From Chloroflexota bacterium (GTDB lineage Bacteria; Chloroflexota; Anaerolineae; Anaerolineales; Villigracilaceae), in the NCBI GenBank assembly GCA_019873655.1, contig JAIOAU010000004.1, positions 62,001 through 126,000 on the forward strand: a DNA stretch of 64,000 bases, read 5' to 3'. A model generated the notes under the pieces. It had not been told where the DNA came from. It ran no database searches and saw only the letters and a program-made list of their open reading frames with translations. The stretch's first letter is position 1; every line of letters starts with the position of its first letter. Both the position numbers and the translations under genes were made by a program. Positions 31,072 through 40,404 of the stretch are shown here, in pieces.

Positions 31072-33447
31072 TTATTCCGCTGTAACGATCGCGTCGGTCG
31101 GGTCGTTCAGGGTCGCCACCCGTCCATCTGGGAACACGACCACGGTGCGATCGCTTTGGCGGCTCACGCTCAAGCCTCTATATTTTACCGTAACCGGCCA
31201 GGGAAACGGGTTTTTTCCGCTCAAACGCACCCGACCGGCGGTCAGGAATTCCACCCCCAGGGTCTGGAGGAACAAGCCGAGCGGGGCCAGACCGGTCAGA
31301 GCGTTGCGTTCGCCCATCCCGTTCCCGCTTTCGGCGTGATAGAACTGATAGAAGGCGCGCTGTTTTTTGAGATTCTCGATGACCGCCGCCATCAGGTGAA
31401 CCATCAACTGGGCGGCCTCCTGGCGCAGGCCGTAGGCCAGCAACCCCTCGCCGATCAATTGATTCCAGGGCAAATGCACCGCCAGGCAGACGGCTTGCGC
31501 CTCCGGTTCGGCGGCCGAGATGCAGGCCGGCGCGCCGAATGGCCTCCCAAACCGCCCGGCGTCGAACAGGGTGCGGTGCACCAGCGCCTGGGCGCGGTGC
31601 GGGGTGGGAATCCCGGCCCACAGGGGCAGGAATTGGGTGTGATCCTCGAAGGTGTAATCCACGCTGCGCACCAGCACCTGATCGCGCTTCTGCAGCCCTT
31701 TGACCTCGACCCGCGTCAGCGCCGTGTACAGTTTGCTGCTGGTGGCCGCGGCGACGCCCGGCCCCCATTGACACTGACCCGCCTCGATCTGTTCGCGCTG
31801 CGCCCGCCGCCCGTTCCGGCCGCGAAGGACGATCTGCGGACGGCGGGTGGCCTCGCCCCGGAAGCGAATCTGCACCAGCACGCGGGTCGGTTGAGGGAAG
31901 GTCTGGGCGCAGTCGATCGCCGTCTCGCCGCGTCCTTTCCCCAACAGCCGACCCGGCAGGCTGAGGTGGGTGTCCCGGTCGCGGGCGTGGTACAAGGCCG
32001 CGTCGGCGTTCCAGCACTCTTCGACCAGGGCGCGCTGGGCGGCGGCCATCATCTCCAGCGTCTGGCGCTCGACCGTGAAGCCGATCAAGCCGGCCGCCTT
32101 CGCCAGCAAATGCAATTCGCGGTGCAGCATCGCCGCCAGCGACGGCGTTTCCACGGCCGAGATCTCGGCCCCCTGTCCCCATCCATGCCAGACGGTAAAC
32201 GCCGGATGGTCCTCATAGCCCGTCTGGAGAGGATGATCCCATTCGGGGAAGCCGTCGCCGTCGCGGTCGTGGGCCGGCGAAAACCATTGGCGCAAAAAAG
32301 CCTGGAGGCGGGGGAACGTCTCTTTGAGCAGGCCCACGTCGCCGGTGCGCTGATAGGCCTGCCAGGCCAGGCTGACCAGCAGCGGCGCGGCCAGCCAGCG
32401 GCTGCGTTGACCGGCCAGCCCGGGTCGGTTGTCCACGAAACCATCCTCCGCCTGCACGGCAAGGAAATTGCGCAGCAGATGACCGGCCAGTTCAGGCAAG
32501 CCGGGCAGCAAGGTGGTCAGGTAATAGGCGTGCAGCGGCGACTGGCCGCTCCACAAAGAAGGATGGTCGCTGCCGTCGCCGCGCAGCGAATAGCCCTGAT
32601 CGGGCTGACGGGCCAGGACGAACGACCAATGCGGCAAATGGGGGGCGCGCCGGAACAGCAGACTGGCGGCGACCTTCTGGCTGAAGGCAAACGCCGCGTC
32701 CCAGTCGGGGTCGCCGGTGCGGACCTCGACGCTGTGGGCGGTGTTAAGCAATTCGAGACGGGCGCGTTCGGCGTCCCAGGGGCGCGCCGCCGTGCGGCGG
32801 GCCAAATCGAACGACGCCTCGGCGCTCCCCAGCGCCGCCTGCACCCAGGTGAACTGCCGCGAGCCGCCCGCCGCCAGCGCCAGGTCGAGCGCGAGCGAAG
32901 GGTAAGGGCCGGGGCCGGGCTGAGGCCCGCCGGTCATGAAGACCACCGGGGCCAGGTCCGCCGTCCGGCCGCTCAACACGCTGACCGATTGCATCGAGGC
33001 GCAGGCCAGGCTTTGTCCCTCCAGTGGGACCAACTGACCGCACAATTCGAACAGCAGCGAGAGCGGCTCGCCGTTGCGGTTGGTCACCGTCAGGCGGCCG
33101 GCGACCAGTTGCGAGGCGGGCGCCCAATACTCGGCGACGACCTCGATTCCGGCGAAAGGCGAGAAAGTCAGCGAGAGATAATTCGGATAGAATCGCGTCA
33201 GGCGCGGCGAGACGGCAAAACCGAGCGGATCGGTCACGACCTGCCCGCCCAGCGTAAAACGCGGGAACAAGCGCATCAGACGCGCCCGCAGCCCATAGGT
33301 GGTGCGCAAGGCCAGCGCGGGCGGGTCGCCGCCGCCCAGTTCGAGTTCCCAGATGTGATCGTTGGTGTAGTCGGTTTCACCCAGACGGCAATCCGCCGCC
33401 AGCGTCAGCGAGAGCGGATCGCCCAGGCCAAGGGACCAGTCGCGCAT
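31072..33447 (-). CDS. GH63-like (alpha/alpha)6 glycoside hydrolase
   Basis: A 791-residue protein without signal peptide. The N-terminal ~230 residues form a beta-sandwich-like domain. The remainder is helical with motifs of the MGH1/GH63-type alpha-toroid: SDHPSLWSGQSPLHAYYL, DRDGDGFPEWDHPLQTGY, WHGWGQGAEISAVETPSL and AESGNGMGERNALTGLAPL, which hold candidate catalytic acids. It would hydrolyse or remodel an intracellular alpha-glucoside or related compatible-solute glycoside. It leads a four-gene operon with two DarA-like receptors. The promoter at 33454-33482 ends 6 nt before the ATG, so the mRNA is probably leaderless. Confidence 0.75.
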   Translation of the reverse strand: MRDWSLGLGDPLSLTLAADCRLGETDYTNDHIWELELGGGDPPALALRTTYGLRARLMRLFPRFTLGGQVVTDPLGFAVSPRLTRFYPNYLSLTFSPFAGIEVVAEYWAPASQLVAGRLTVTNRNGEPLSLLFELCGQLVPLEGQSLACASMQSVSVLSGRTADLAPVVFMTGGPQPGPGPYPSLALDLALAAGGSRQFTWVQAALGSAEASFDLARRTAARPWDAERARLELLNTAHSVEVRTGDPDWDAAFAFSQKVAASLLFRRAPHLPHWSFVLARQPDQGYSLRGDGSDHPSLWSGQSPLHAYYLTTLLPGLPELAGHLLRNFLAVQAEDGFVDNRPGLAGQRSRWLAAPLLVSLAWQAYQRTGDVGLLKETFPRLQAFLRQWFSPAHDRDGDGFPEWDHPLQTGYEDHPAFTVWHGWGQGAEISAVETPSLAAMLHRELHLLAKAAGLIGFTVERQTLEMMAAAQRALVEECWNADAALYHARDRDTHLSLPGRLLGKGRGETAIDCAQTFPQPTRVLVQIRFRGEATRRPQIVLRGRNGRRAQREQIEAGQCQWGPGVAAATSSKLYTALTRVEVKGLQKRDQVLVRSVDYTFEDHTQFLPLWAGIPTPHRAQALVHRTLFDAGRFGRPFGAPACISAAEPEAQAVCLAVHLPWNQLIGEGLLAYGLRQEAAQLMVHLMAAVIENLKKQRAFYQFYHAESGNGMGERNALTGLAPLGLFLQTLGVEFLTAGRVRLSGKNPFPWPVTVKYRGLSVSRQSDRTVVVFPDGRVATLNDPTDAIVTAE

Positions 33448-33453
33448 ACGTAC

Positions 33454-33482
33454 AGTATACGAGCAGTTGGAACATAGGTCAA
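33454..33482 (-). promoter_or_regulatory. Promoter of the glycosidase/DarA operon (leaderless)
   Basis: On the minus strand TTGACC (33482-33477), a 17-bp spacer and TATACT (33459-33454) are followed by six bases and the ATG at 33447. Both boxes are near consensus. Confidence 0.8.
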
Positions 33483-33533
33483 AGGGTTTGAGCCACTTTT
33501 TGCGCTCAAAAAATTCAGTTCACGAGGAGAAAT

Positions 33534-33989
33534 ATGTCTTCACACGGCATGTACTTCGAACAATTCCAGCCCGGCTTCCGCCTGGTCACCGCCGGCCGCA
33601 CCGTGACGGAAGCCGATGTGGTCGCCTTCGCCGGCCTCTCGGGCGACTACAACCAACTCCACACCGACGCCGAATTCAGCAAGGCGACCCCCTTCGGGCA
33701 GCGCGTCGCCCACGGTCTGCTGGGCCTGTCCATCGCCTCCGGCCTGCTGATGCAAACCGGCATCTTGAGCGGCACGGTGCTGGCCTTCCGCGAAATCCGC
33801 GAGTGGAAATTCATCAAACCGATTTTCTTCGGCGACACCATCCACGTCGAGATGGAGGTCGGCGAAGTCAAAGCCCTGCCGCGCCTGCAGGCCGGAGCCG
33901 TCGTCATCCACCTGCAAGTCAAGAACCAGACCGGCGAGACCGTGATGAAAGGCGTCTGGAATGCGCTGGTGATGAGTCGGCCGGCATAG
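33534..33989 (+). CDS. MaoC-like (R)-enoyl-CoA hydratase
   Basis: A 151-residue hot-dog-fold protein. The hydratase motif FAGLSGDYNQLHTDAEFSKA carries the Asp and His of the MaoC/PhaJ active site, followed by the central helix VAHGLLGLSIASGLL. It should hydrate a trans-enoyl-CoA or a related CoA ester. An AGGAG site is 5-6 nt before the ATG. No other acyl-CoA genes are nearby, so the pathway is open. Confidence 0.88.
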   Translation: MSSHGMYFEQFQPGFRLVTAGRTVTEADVVAFAGLSGDYNQLHTDAEFSKATPFGQRVAHGLLGLSIASGLLMQTGILSGTVLAFREIREWKFIKPIFFGDTIHVEMEVGEVKALPRLQAGAVVIHLQVKNQTGETVMKGVWNALVMSRPA

Positions 33990-34024
33990 AGAAAGCAGCC
34001 GCCCTTTTCCTTTCGAACGGTCTA

Positions 34025-34053
34025 TTGACTCGGCAATAAAAGACTGAGAAAAT
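34025..34053 (+). promoter_or_regulatory. Promoter of the PBP1A gene (leaderless)
   Basis: TTGACT (34025-34030), a 17-bp spacer and GAAAAT (34048-34053) are followed by six bases and the ATG. The -10 box is weak but the spacing matches the other leaderless genes here. Confidence 0.5.
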
Positions 34054-34059
34054 ATCATT

Positions 34060-37000
34060 ATGGAAAACCAAGACCCCGAAGAAGAGGCCCGCCAGCGCGC
34101 CCGCCGCCTGCGAGCCGAAGCCGAGACCCAGGATGTGACCCCGCCCATCCCGCCTCCGCCCGACGCGCCGACCTACGCCCTGCAGCGTCCGGCCCTGGAC
34201 GAGAACGGCATGCCGCTGCCCAAACGCGTCGAAGAGATCGACATGGACGCCACGCGGGTCACGCCGGCGGCCTATCAGCCGTCCGCCCCCACCGCGCGCC
34301 GCCCTTCCCGCCCAGGGTCCACAAAACGCAGCCGCGTCCACCGGCGCGCCCCCTCCCGCCGGTTCAATTGGGGATGCCTGTTGCGCGGCGCCATCATCAG
34401 CCTGTTCATCCTGGTCGCCGTCTTCATCCTCCTGCTGGCCTTCGTCCTGATCCAGTATTACCGCATCGCCGCCACGCTGCCCTCCGTGGAAGACCTGCGC
34501 GCCCGCGCCTCGCAGTTCGAGACCACCCGCATCCTCGACCGCGACGGCAACGTCATCTACGAAATCAACGACCCCTCGGCCGGGCGGCGCACCTTCGTCC
34601 CGCTCGAAGACATTTCTCCTTACATGGTGGCCGCCATCATCGCCACCGAGGACAAGGGCTTCTACACCCATCCGGGCTTCGATCCGCTTGCCATCGTGCG
34701 CGCCTTCTGGCAAAACCTGACCAGCGACGAGATCGTCTCCGGCGCCTCGACCATCACCCAGCAGTTGGCCCGCGCCCTCCTGTTCACGCCGGAGGAACGC
34801 AGCGAACTCTCCTACTGGCGCAAAGTGCGCGAAGCCATCCTGGCCGCCGAAATCACCCGCCGCTACAGCAAGGACGAAATCCTCGAACTGTACCTGAACG
34901 AAATCTACTTCGGCAACCTGTCCTACGGCGTGGAAGCCGCCGCCCAGACCTACTTCGGCAAACACGCCTCCGAACTGAACCTGGCCGAGGCGACCTTCCT
35001 GGCCGGCCTGCCGCAGTCCCCGGCCGTCTACGACATCTACACCAACCGCGAGGCCACGCTGGCCCGCCACCGCGACGTGGTCATGCTCGCCTACCGCCTG
35101 AGCGCGACCGAAGGCTGCATCTACGTCAGCAACAGCCCGCAGCGGGTGTGCATCCAGCCCGCCGAGGCGGCCATGGCCATCAGCCAAATCGCCGAGTATC
35201 CCTTCCAGCCCCCCGTCCTCGACGTTCCCTACCCGCACTGGGCCGTCTTCATCCGCGCCGAACTGGAAGCCCGCTACGACCCGCAGACCATCTACCGCTC
35301 CGGTTTCACCGTCACCACCACCCTCGACCCTCAACTCCAGCAAGCCGCCCAGCAAATCGTCAGCGCCCAGGTGGCCGCCCTGGCCGACCGCAACGTCAGC
35401 AACGGCGCGCTGGTCGCCATCCGCCCGGCGACGGGAGAAATCCTGGCCATGGTCGGCTCGGCCGACTTCAACAACGCCGCCATCTCCGGGCAGGTCAACA
35501 TGGCCACCAGCCCCACCCGCCAGCCCGGCTCGTCCATCAAACCGCTGACCTACGTGGCCGCCTTCGAAATGGGCTGGACTCCCGCCACCCTCCTGTGGGA
35601 CGTGCCGTCCGAGTTCCCGCCCTCCGGCCTGCCCACCGACCCGCGCCCGCCCTACGTCCCCAACAACTACGACGGCCGCTTTCACGGCCCGGTGACCGTC
35701 CGCTCGGCGCTGGCCAACTCCTACAACATCCCGGCCGTCAAGGCGCTCCAATTCGTCGGCGTCTACGACAACCCCGAAACGCCCCAGCCCGACGGCCTGA
35801 TTCCGATGGCCGAACGCCTGGGCATCACCAGCCTGACCCGCGACGACTACGGCCTCTCGCTGACCCTCGGCGGCGGCGAAGTCAGCCTCCTGGAACTGAC
35901 CGGCGCCTACGCCGTCTTCGCCAACGGCGGCGTGCGCGTCCCGCCGGTCGCCATCCTGCGCATCACCGACTTCGAGGGCAACCTGGTCTACGAGTACCAG
36001 CCGCCGGCCGGCGAACAGGTCATCCGCCGCGAACACGCCTTTCTCATCTCCTCCATCCTGTCCGACAACGCCGCCCGCGCCCCCATGTTCGGCTCCAACT
36101 CGGTGCTCAACCTGCCCTTCCCGGCCGCCGTCAAGACCGGCACCTCCGGCGTCTCCGGCGTGGTCTTCGACAACTGGACCCTCGGCTACACCCCCGACCT
36201 GACCGTCGGCGTCTGGGTGGGCAACGCCGATTACACCCCGCTGCAAAGCACCAGCGGCCTGACCGGCGCCGCGCCCATCTGGAGCCAGTTCATGATGACC
36301 GCCATCCAGGAAGTGACCGGCGGCAACCCGACCCCCTTCCTGCCCCCGCCGGGCATCGTCCAGTATGACATCTGCGCTGTCTCCGGCGCCCTGCCCTCCG
36401 AGTGGTGTCCGTCCACCCGCCGCGAATACTTCGCCTTCGACCAGCCGCCCCTGCCCGCCGAACAAGACCTCTGGCGTCAGGCCATGCTGGACACCTGGAC
36501 CGGCCTGGAAGCCTCCCCCGACTGCGACGAATTCCTTGACGAGACCCTGGTCATCAACATCCAGGACCCCTTCGCCCGCCTGTGGATCACCCAGGACGCC
36601 GAAGGCCGCGACTGGGCGCGCGCCATGGGCTTCCCCGACAGTTTGGTATTCGCCCCCGAACGCGCCTGCCGGGCCGACGACCCTCACCCGACGCTGGAAT
36701 TCGTCAACCCGGACGACGGCCAGCAAATCACCCAGCCGCAACTCGACATCACCGTCATCGCTGACGCCCCCGATTTTGCCTTCTTCAACCTCTCCTACGG
36801 AATCGGCCCGCAACCCTCCAACTGGGTCATGCTGGTCGGCGACACTCCCACGCCTATCTCTTCGGCAACCACCATCTACACCCTCGACCTGACCCAGATC
36901 AACAGCCCGATGCTCTCGCTGCGGCTGTTCATGCGCAGCCGCACCGGCGGCTACGCTATCCGCACCATCGAGGTGACCCTCAACCTGCCTACCCCCACCC

Positions 37001-37095
37001 CCAACCCGACCCCGACCCCCACGCCGACCGAAACCCCCACGCCCACGGCTGTCCCGCCGCCGACCGAGACGCCAACGCCGACCGCCACCCCGTGA
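34060..37095 (+). CDS. Class A penicillin-binding protein (PBP1A-type)
   Basis: A 1011-residue bifunctional peptidoglycan synthase. A Pro-rich cytosolic N-terminus leads to one membrane helix (about 110-135). The GT51 glycosyltransferase domain has catalytic Glu197 in ATEDKGFYTHPGFD and GASTITQQLARALL. The transpeptidase has Ser491-x-x-Lys494 (SSIKPLTY), Ser554-Tyr-Asn556 and KTGT at 692-695. A C-terminal beta-rich region and a Thr-Pro tail (about 980-1011) extend outside the membrane. All catalytic motifs are intact, showing the cell makes peptidoglycan. There is no ribosome site, and a -10 box ends 6 nt before the ATG. Confidence 0.94.
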   Translation: MENQDPEEEARQRARRLRAEAETQDVTPPIPPPPDAPTYALQRPALDENGMPLPKRVEEIDMDATRVTPAAYQPSAPTARRPSRPGSTKRSRVHRRAPSRRFNWGCLLRGAIISLFILVAVFILLLAFVLIQYYRIAATLPSVEDLRARASQFETTRILDRDGNVIYEINDPSAGRRTFVPLEDISPYMVAAIIATEDKGFYTHPGFDPLAIVRAFWQNLTSDEIVSGASTITQQLARALLFTPEERSELSYWRKVREAILAAEITRRYSKDEILELYLNEIYFGNLSYGVEAAAQTYFGKHASELNLAEATFLAGLPQSPAVYDIYTNREATLARHRDVVMLAYRLSATEGCIYVSNSPQRVCIQPAEAAMAISQIAEYPFQPPVLDVPYPHWAVFIRAELEARYDPQTIYRSGFTVTTTLDPQLQQAAQQIVSAQVAALADRNVSNGALVAIRPATGEILAMVGSADFNNAAISGQVNMATSPTRQPGSSIKPLTYVAAFEMGWTPATLLWDVPSEFPPSGLPTDPRPPYVPNNYDGRFHGPVTVRSALANSYNIPAVKALQFVGVYDNPETPQPDGLIPMAERLGITSLTRDDYGLSLTLGGGEVSLLELTGAYAVFANGGVRVPPVAILRITDFEGNLVYEYQPPAGEQVIRREHAFLISSILSDNAARAPMFGSNSVLNLPFPAAVKTGTSGVSGVVFDNWTLGYTPDLTVGVWVGNADYTPLQSTSGLTGAAPIWSQFMMTAIQEVTGGNPTPFLPPPGIVQYDICAVSGALPSEWCPSTRREYFAFDQPPLPAEQDLWRQAMLDTWTGLEASPDCDEFLDETLVINIQDPFARLWITQDAEGRDWARAMGFPDSLVFAPERACRADDPHPTLEFVNPDDGQQITQPQLDITVIADAPDFAFFNLSYGIGPQPSNWVMLVGDTPTPISSATTIYTLDLTQINSPMLSLRLFMRSRTGGYAIRTIEVTLNLPTPTPNPTPTPTPTETPTPTAVPPPTETPTPTATP

Positions 37096-37111
37096 TTGGT
37101 TTGGCAAATGT

Positions 37112-37146
37112 AAAGCGCGAAGCCTCCTGAAAAGGCTTCGCGCTTT
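37112..37146 (+). terminator. Terminator of the PBP1A gene
   Basis: A 14-bp stem (AAAGCGCGAAGCCT with AGGCTTCGCGCTTT) has a seven-base loop, followed by TCTTTTC. It lies 17 bp after the stop. Confidence 0.88.
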
Positions 37147-37166
37147 TCTTTTCGCCTTTAATTTCT

Positions 37167-39275
37167 TCAAGGCATCGGCCGCCAGGCCGGGCCGAAATCG
37201 AGGCCGGGGTCGTTGGTCAGCCGCGCATAATTGCTGCCCGTCACCCGCATGCGGTAAATGTCCACATTCCCGCGGTCATCCAACGCCTCGAAGAACAGCC
37301 ATTCCCCATCCGAGGAGATGGTCGCGTTGACGGCCATATCCCGGTTGCGCAGCGGACGGCCTTCCGTGTTGCGGTTTTCGTATCGAATGGACATCATCCA
37401 GCCGCGCGTCAGGATGCTGCGTTGATACTGCGTATAGAAAATCGTTTGACCATCGGGCGACCAGAGCGGCGCGGTATCCCAGTAATCGGTGCCGCTACGC
37501 GCCAATTGTTGAGCCGCCGTCCCCGATATGTGAATCGCCCAGATTTGAGAAGCATTGTAACGAATCGTGGCATAGGCGACCTGATCCCCTTGCGGCGACC
37601 AGGCTGGCTGAGAAGCCGTCACATTCTCCGGCGTGAGCGGGGTGACGGTATTGTCGCGCAGATCGAGCAAATAGATCCTCGGATACCCATCCCGCTGCGA
37701 GGTGAACGCGATGCGCGTTCCATCCGGCGACCAGGCCGGGTCGAAATCCCCTGGTTCGGAATTCAGGACCGGCGTCACGTTGCTGCCGTTGGCATTCATT
37801 ATGTACAAGCGGCTGTCGCTGTAGACGCTGTTAGGCGCTTGCCGATCGCGGCATGGTGAGATGAAAACGATCTGCGTTCCATCCGGCGACCAGGCGGGCT
37901 GACAGGCGCCATCGATCATATTGGTAATCTGAACCTGCCCGCTGCCATCGCTATTCATCAGGAAGATTTGCGGCAGGCCGTTGCGCGCCGAAGCGAAGGC
38001 CAGTTGTCCATAGGCGCCGCCCAGAGGCGTGGCGCTCGGTTCGAGCGTTTCGGTGGGCGTCAGGGTCGCCGTTGGGTACGGCGTACGCGTCGGCGTGAGC
38101 GTTGGGGTAGGAGTGGCCTCGTCGGTAACAACCGGCAAGGGGGTCGGCGTAGGCGGTTCGACGACTTGGGTGGGAACCGGGGTCGGCGGCGGGAAGAGGA
38201 GCGCCCGCACCGGGTTGGCCTCGCCCGGCCAGAAAATCGCCAGCAACAAGCCCGTTGCCAGGAGGAGCAACCCCAACGCGATCATCACCCAGCAGCCGAT
38301 TCCCATCCGCTTGCGGCGGCGCGGACGAGAAGCCGGCCGGGAAAGCGGAATCAACTGGGCCGTGATGGGCTTATCGGGCGGCGGGACGTCCACCGCGCCG
38401 CTTTCGGGGGGCAGGCCGCCCGGCGGAGGCGGGGTGACGACAATCTCGCCCTCGACGCGCTGCGTCTTGACGTTGGAGGAGAGCAGCGCCTCCTTGAACT
38501 CCGCCGCCGACTGGAAACGGTCCTCCGGACGGACGGCCATCGCCTTTTCGATGGCCGCCGCCAGGCGGCGCGAGACGCGCGGATTGCGCTTGCGGAGCGG
38601 GGTCAGTTCGACGTTGTCCATCGCCCGCGCCAGCCCGTCTTCGGGGATGACGCCGGTCAGGGCGGCGTAGAGGGTCGCCCCGAGCGAGTAGATGTCGGTG
38701 CGGGCGTCGGTGCGGGCCGTTCCGTATTGCTCCGGCGGCGAATAGCCCGGGGTCATCGCCCGCGCCCCGGTCGTCGTCGCCTGGCTGCCCTTGACGATTT
38801 TCGCCAGGCCAAAATCCACCAGGTAGATGCGCCCGTCCGGCGTGATCTTGACGTTGCCGGGTTTGACGTCGCGGTGGATGATCGAGGGCTTGCGGGTATG
38901 CAAGTATTCGAGGGCGTCGCACATCGCCGCGCCGATCAGAATCGCCTCTTCCTCGCTGATGACCCCCTGGCGCTCCATGCGCTGGCGCAGGTCTTCGCCC
39001 TCGATGTAATCCATGATGAGATACTGGCCTTGCTCGCCGATGACGAAGTGATCGGTCACGCGCGGCAGGTTGGGGTGACGCAGATTGGCCAGGATGACCG
39101 CCTCCAGGCGGAACTGGCGGGCGTATTCATCGGTCGTGAAGAGATTTTCCTTGACCGCTACTTCGACGCCCAGATTCTCGTCCAGGGCGCGATACACCGA
39201 ACCCATCCCCCCCTGACCGAGGATTTCGACGATGCGATATCGCTTGTGAAGAAGCGTACCCCGTTCAAGAGTCAT
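37167..39275 (-). CDS. Transmembrane Ser/Thr protein kinase with PD40/TolB-like propeller sensor
   Basis: A 702-residue PknB-type kinase. The catalytic domain (about 13-270) has GQGGMGSVYRA at 20-30, Lys42, HRDVKPGN with Asp136, and DFG with Asp154, so it should be active. A single helix at about 325-348 crosses the membrane. Outside, a Thr-Pro linker (about 360-415) leads to repeated PAWSPDGT-type PD40 blades (about 420-700), which form a beta-propeller sensor. It faces the PBP1A gene tail to tail. In Gram-positive bacteria such kinases commonly control wall growth; that link here is inference. Confidence 0.92.
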   Translation of the reverse strand: MTLERGTLLHKRYRIVEILGQGGMGSVYRALDENLGVEVAVKENLFTTDEYARQFRLEAVILANLRHPNLPRVTDHFVIGEQGQYLIMDYIEGEDLRQRMERQGVISEEEAILIGAAMCDALEYLHTRKPSIIHRDVKPGNVKITPDGRIYLVDFGLAKIVKGSQATTTGARAMTPGYSPPEQYGTARTDARTDIYSLGATLYAALTGVIPEDGLARAMDNVELTPLRKRNPRVSRRLAAAIEKAMAVRPEDRFQSAAEFKEALLSSNVKTQRVEGEIVVTPPPPGGLPPESGAVDVPPPDKPITAQLIPLSRPASRPRRRKRMGIGCWVMIALGLLLLATGLLLAIFWPGEANPVRALLFPPPTPVPTQVVEPPTPTPLPVVTDEATPTPTLTPTRTPYPTATLTPTETLEPSATPLGGAYGQLAFASARNGLPQIFLMNSDGSGQVQITNMIDGACQPAWSPDGTQIVFISPCRDRQAPNSVYSDSRLYIMNANGSNVTPVLNSEPGDFDPAWSPDGTRIAFTSQRDGYPRIYLLDLRDNTVTPLTPENVTASQPAWSPQGDQVAYATIRYNASQIWAIHISGTAAQQLARSGTDYWDTAPLWSPDGQTIFYTQYQRSILTRGWMMSIRYENRNTEGRPLRNRDMAVNATISSDGEWLFFEALDDRGNVDIYRMRVTGSNYARLTNDPGLDFGPAWRPMP

Positions 39276-39312
39276 TGCAGCCGATCACCCACATACACTC
39301 CAAGATAGCCCC

Positions 39313-39321
39313 ATTATATCA
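39313..39321 (-). promoter_or_regulatory. Extended -10 box of the kinase gene
   Basis: On the minus strand TTTGATATAAT contains TG-N-TATAAT, about 38 nt before the ATG. The same string occurs at 21101-21111 and 61062-61072. Confidence 0.6.
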
Positions 39322-39364
39322 AAGCCTCTCCAAACAGGCACACCGTTGTTAAGGGATCGTAGAG

Positions 39365-40351
39365 TCATCGCGCCGCCAGTTTCAGGCGCAGGAACGTCCA
39401 CGGCGCGCCGCCGCTCACCCACAGGCCGATCGCCGCGTAGCGCAGATAGCGGAACAGATACGCGATGAGCGTCTCTCCTTCGGGGAAGACCGCTTTGAGG
39501 CCGTAGCGAATGACCAGCACGCCGACCACCCCGACCAGATAACGCAAGACGAGTTTCCACCAGGGCGCTTTCATCTCGAACCCGCCCATCTGCTTCAGCC
39601 AGACCAGGCCGACCGCCAGCCCGAAGAGGGTGCCGGCGTTCGAGATCGCCCCCTCCAGGGAGTAGGGAGAGGGGAGCGCGTCGCCCGGCCGCGCCGCGGC
39701 AGCGTTTTCCAGCCAGGCCTGCGGCAAAACGTAGTCCGAAGCGCTCCCGAGGAAGATCAGGATGTTCGGCAGAATCAAAATCAGCGAGGCGAGAAGACCG
39801 ACTACAATTTGTCCTCCGGGAGTCAGTTTCTTCAACCAGGCCGCCGCCGGATTCCACAAGCGCAGCATCAACCACAACAGCAACGCGCCGATCAGCCAGC
39901 CCAGCAAGACATCATGGGGAAAATGCACACCCAGGTAAATGCGCGAGAGACCGACGAGCAGAATCAACAGCCCGGCGGCGATCCAGGCCCAGGCGCGCTT
40001 CAGCCCGGCGGCGACCATGCCCCACACGCTGGCCGCCGTCTGAGCGTGGCCGGAGGGGACGCCAAAGGAGGTCTCGGCGGCGTAGGCCGTCACCGCCCGG
40101 CTGTACCAGTAGGGGCGCGGCCCCTGGAAGGCCATCTTGAAGGCGTTGTTGGTCGTGGCGCTGATCAAGAGAATGAAGCCGACTTGAATGCCGAGGCGGA
40201 CGTCCACGCACCAGAACAAGACCGGCAAGACCAGCATGAAGAAATCCTCCGTCCCCAGGAACGAGAAGAATTTCATCGGCGCTTCCAGCCAGCCGCCCCA
40301 GCCCTGCACGGCAGAGATGACGCTCAGACCCCAGTTCAAAATCGATTCCAT
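39365..40351 (-). CDS. PAP2-family membrane phosphatase
   Basis: A 328-residue protein with about eight or nine membrane helices. The three phosphatase motifs are intact: KMAFQGPRP, PSGH (FGVPSGHAQT) and SRIYLGVHFPHD. It should dephosphorylate a lipid phosphate or pyrophosphate, such as undecaprenyl pyrophosphate or phosphatidate, at the outer membrane face. The C-terminal half carries extra helices beyond the core phosphatase domain. An AGGAGAGG site precedes the ATG. It is divergent from the transglutaminase gene, with only about 50 bp between their starts. Confidence 0.88.
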   Translation of the reverse strand: MESILNWGLSVISAVQGWGGWLEAPMKFFSFLGTEDFFMLVLPVLFWCVDVRLGIQVGFILLISATTNNAFKMAFQGPRPYWYSRAVTAYAAETSFGVPSGHAQTAASVWGMVAAGLKRAWAWIAAGLLILLVGLSRIYLGVHFPHDVLLGWLIGALLLWLMLRLWNPAAAWLKKLTPGGQIVVGLLASLILILPNILIFLGSASDYVLPQAWLENAAAARPGDALPSPYSLEGAISNAGTLFGLAVGLVWLKQMGGFEMKAPWWKLVLRYLVGVVGVLVIRYGLKAVFPEGETLIAYLFRYLRYAAIGLWVSGGAPWTFLRLKLAAR

Positions 40352-40369
40352 AACTACCTCTCCTGTACG

Positions 40370-40398
40370 TTGCAGTTTCGTTTTTTTTATTGTACACT
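40370..40398 (+). promoter_or_regulatory. Promoter of the transglutaminase gene (leaderless)
   Basis: TTGCAG (40370-40375), a 17-bp T-rich spacer and TACACT (40393-40398) are followed by six bases and the ATG at 40405. Confidence 0.7.
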
Positions 40399-40404
40399 CA
40401 AAGC

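Noticed and set aside
33919-37170. A minus-strand Gly/Val-rich frame of 1083 codons
   Set aside because: Antisense shadow of the PBP1A gene, whose catalytic motifs are all present on the plus strand.
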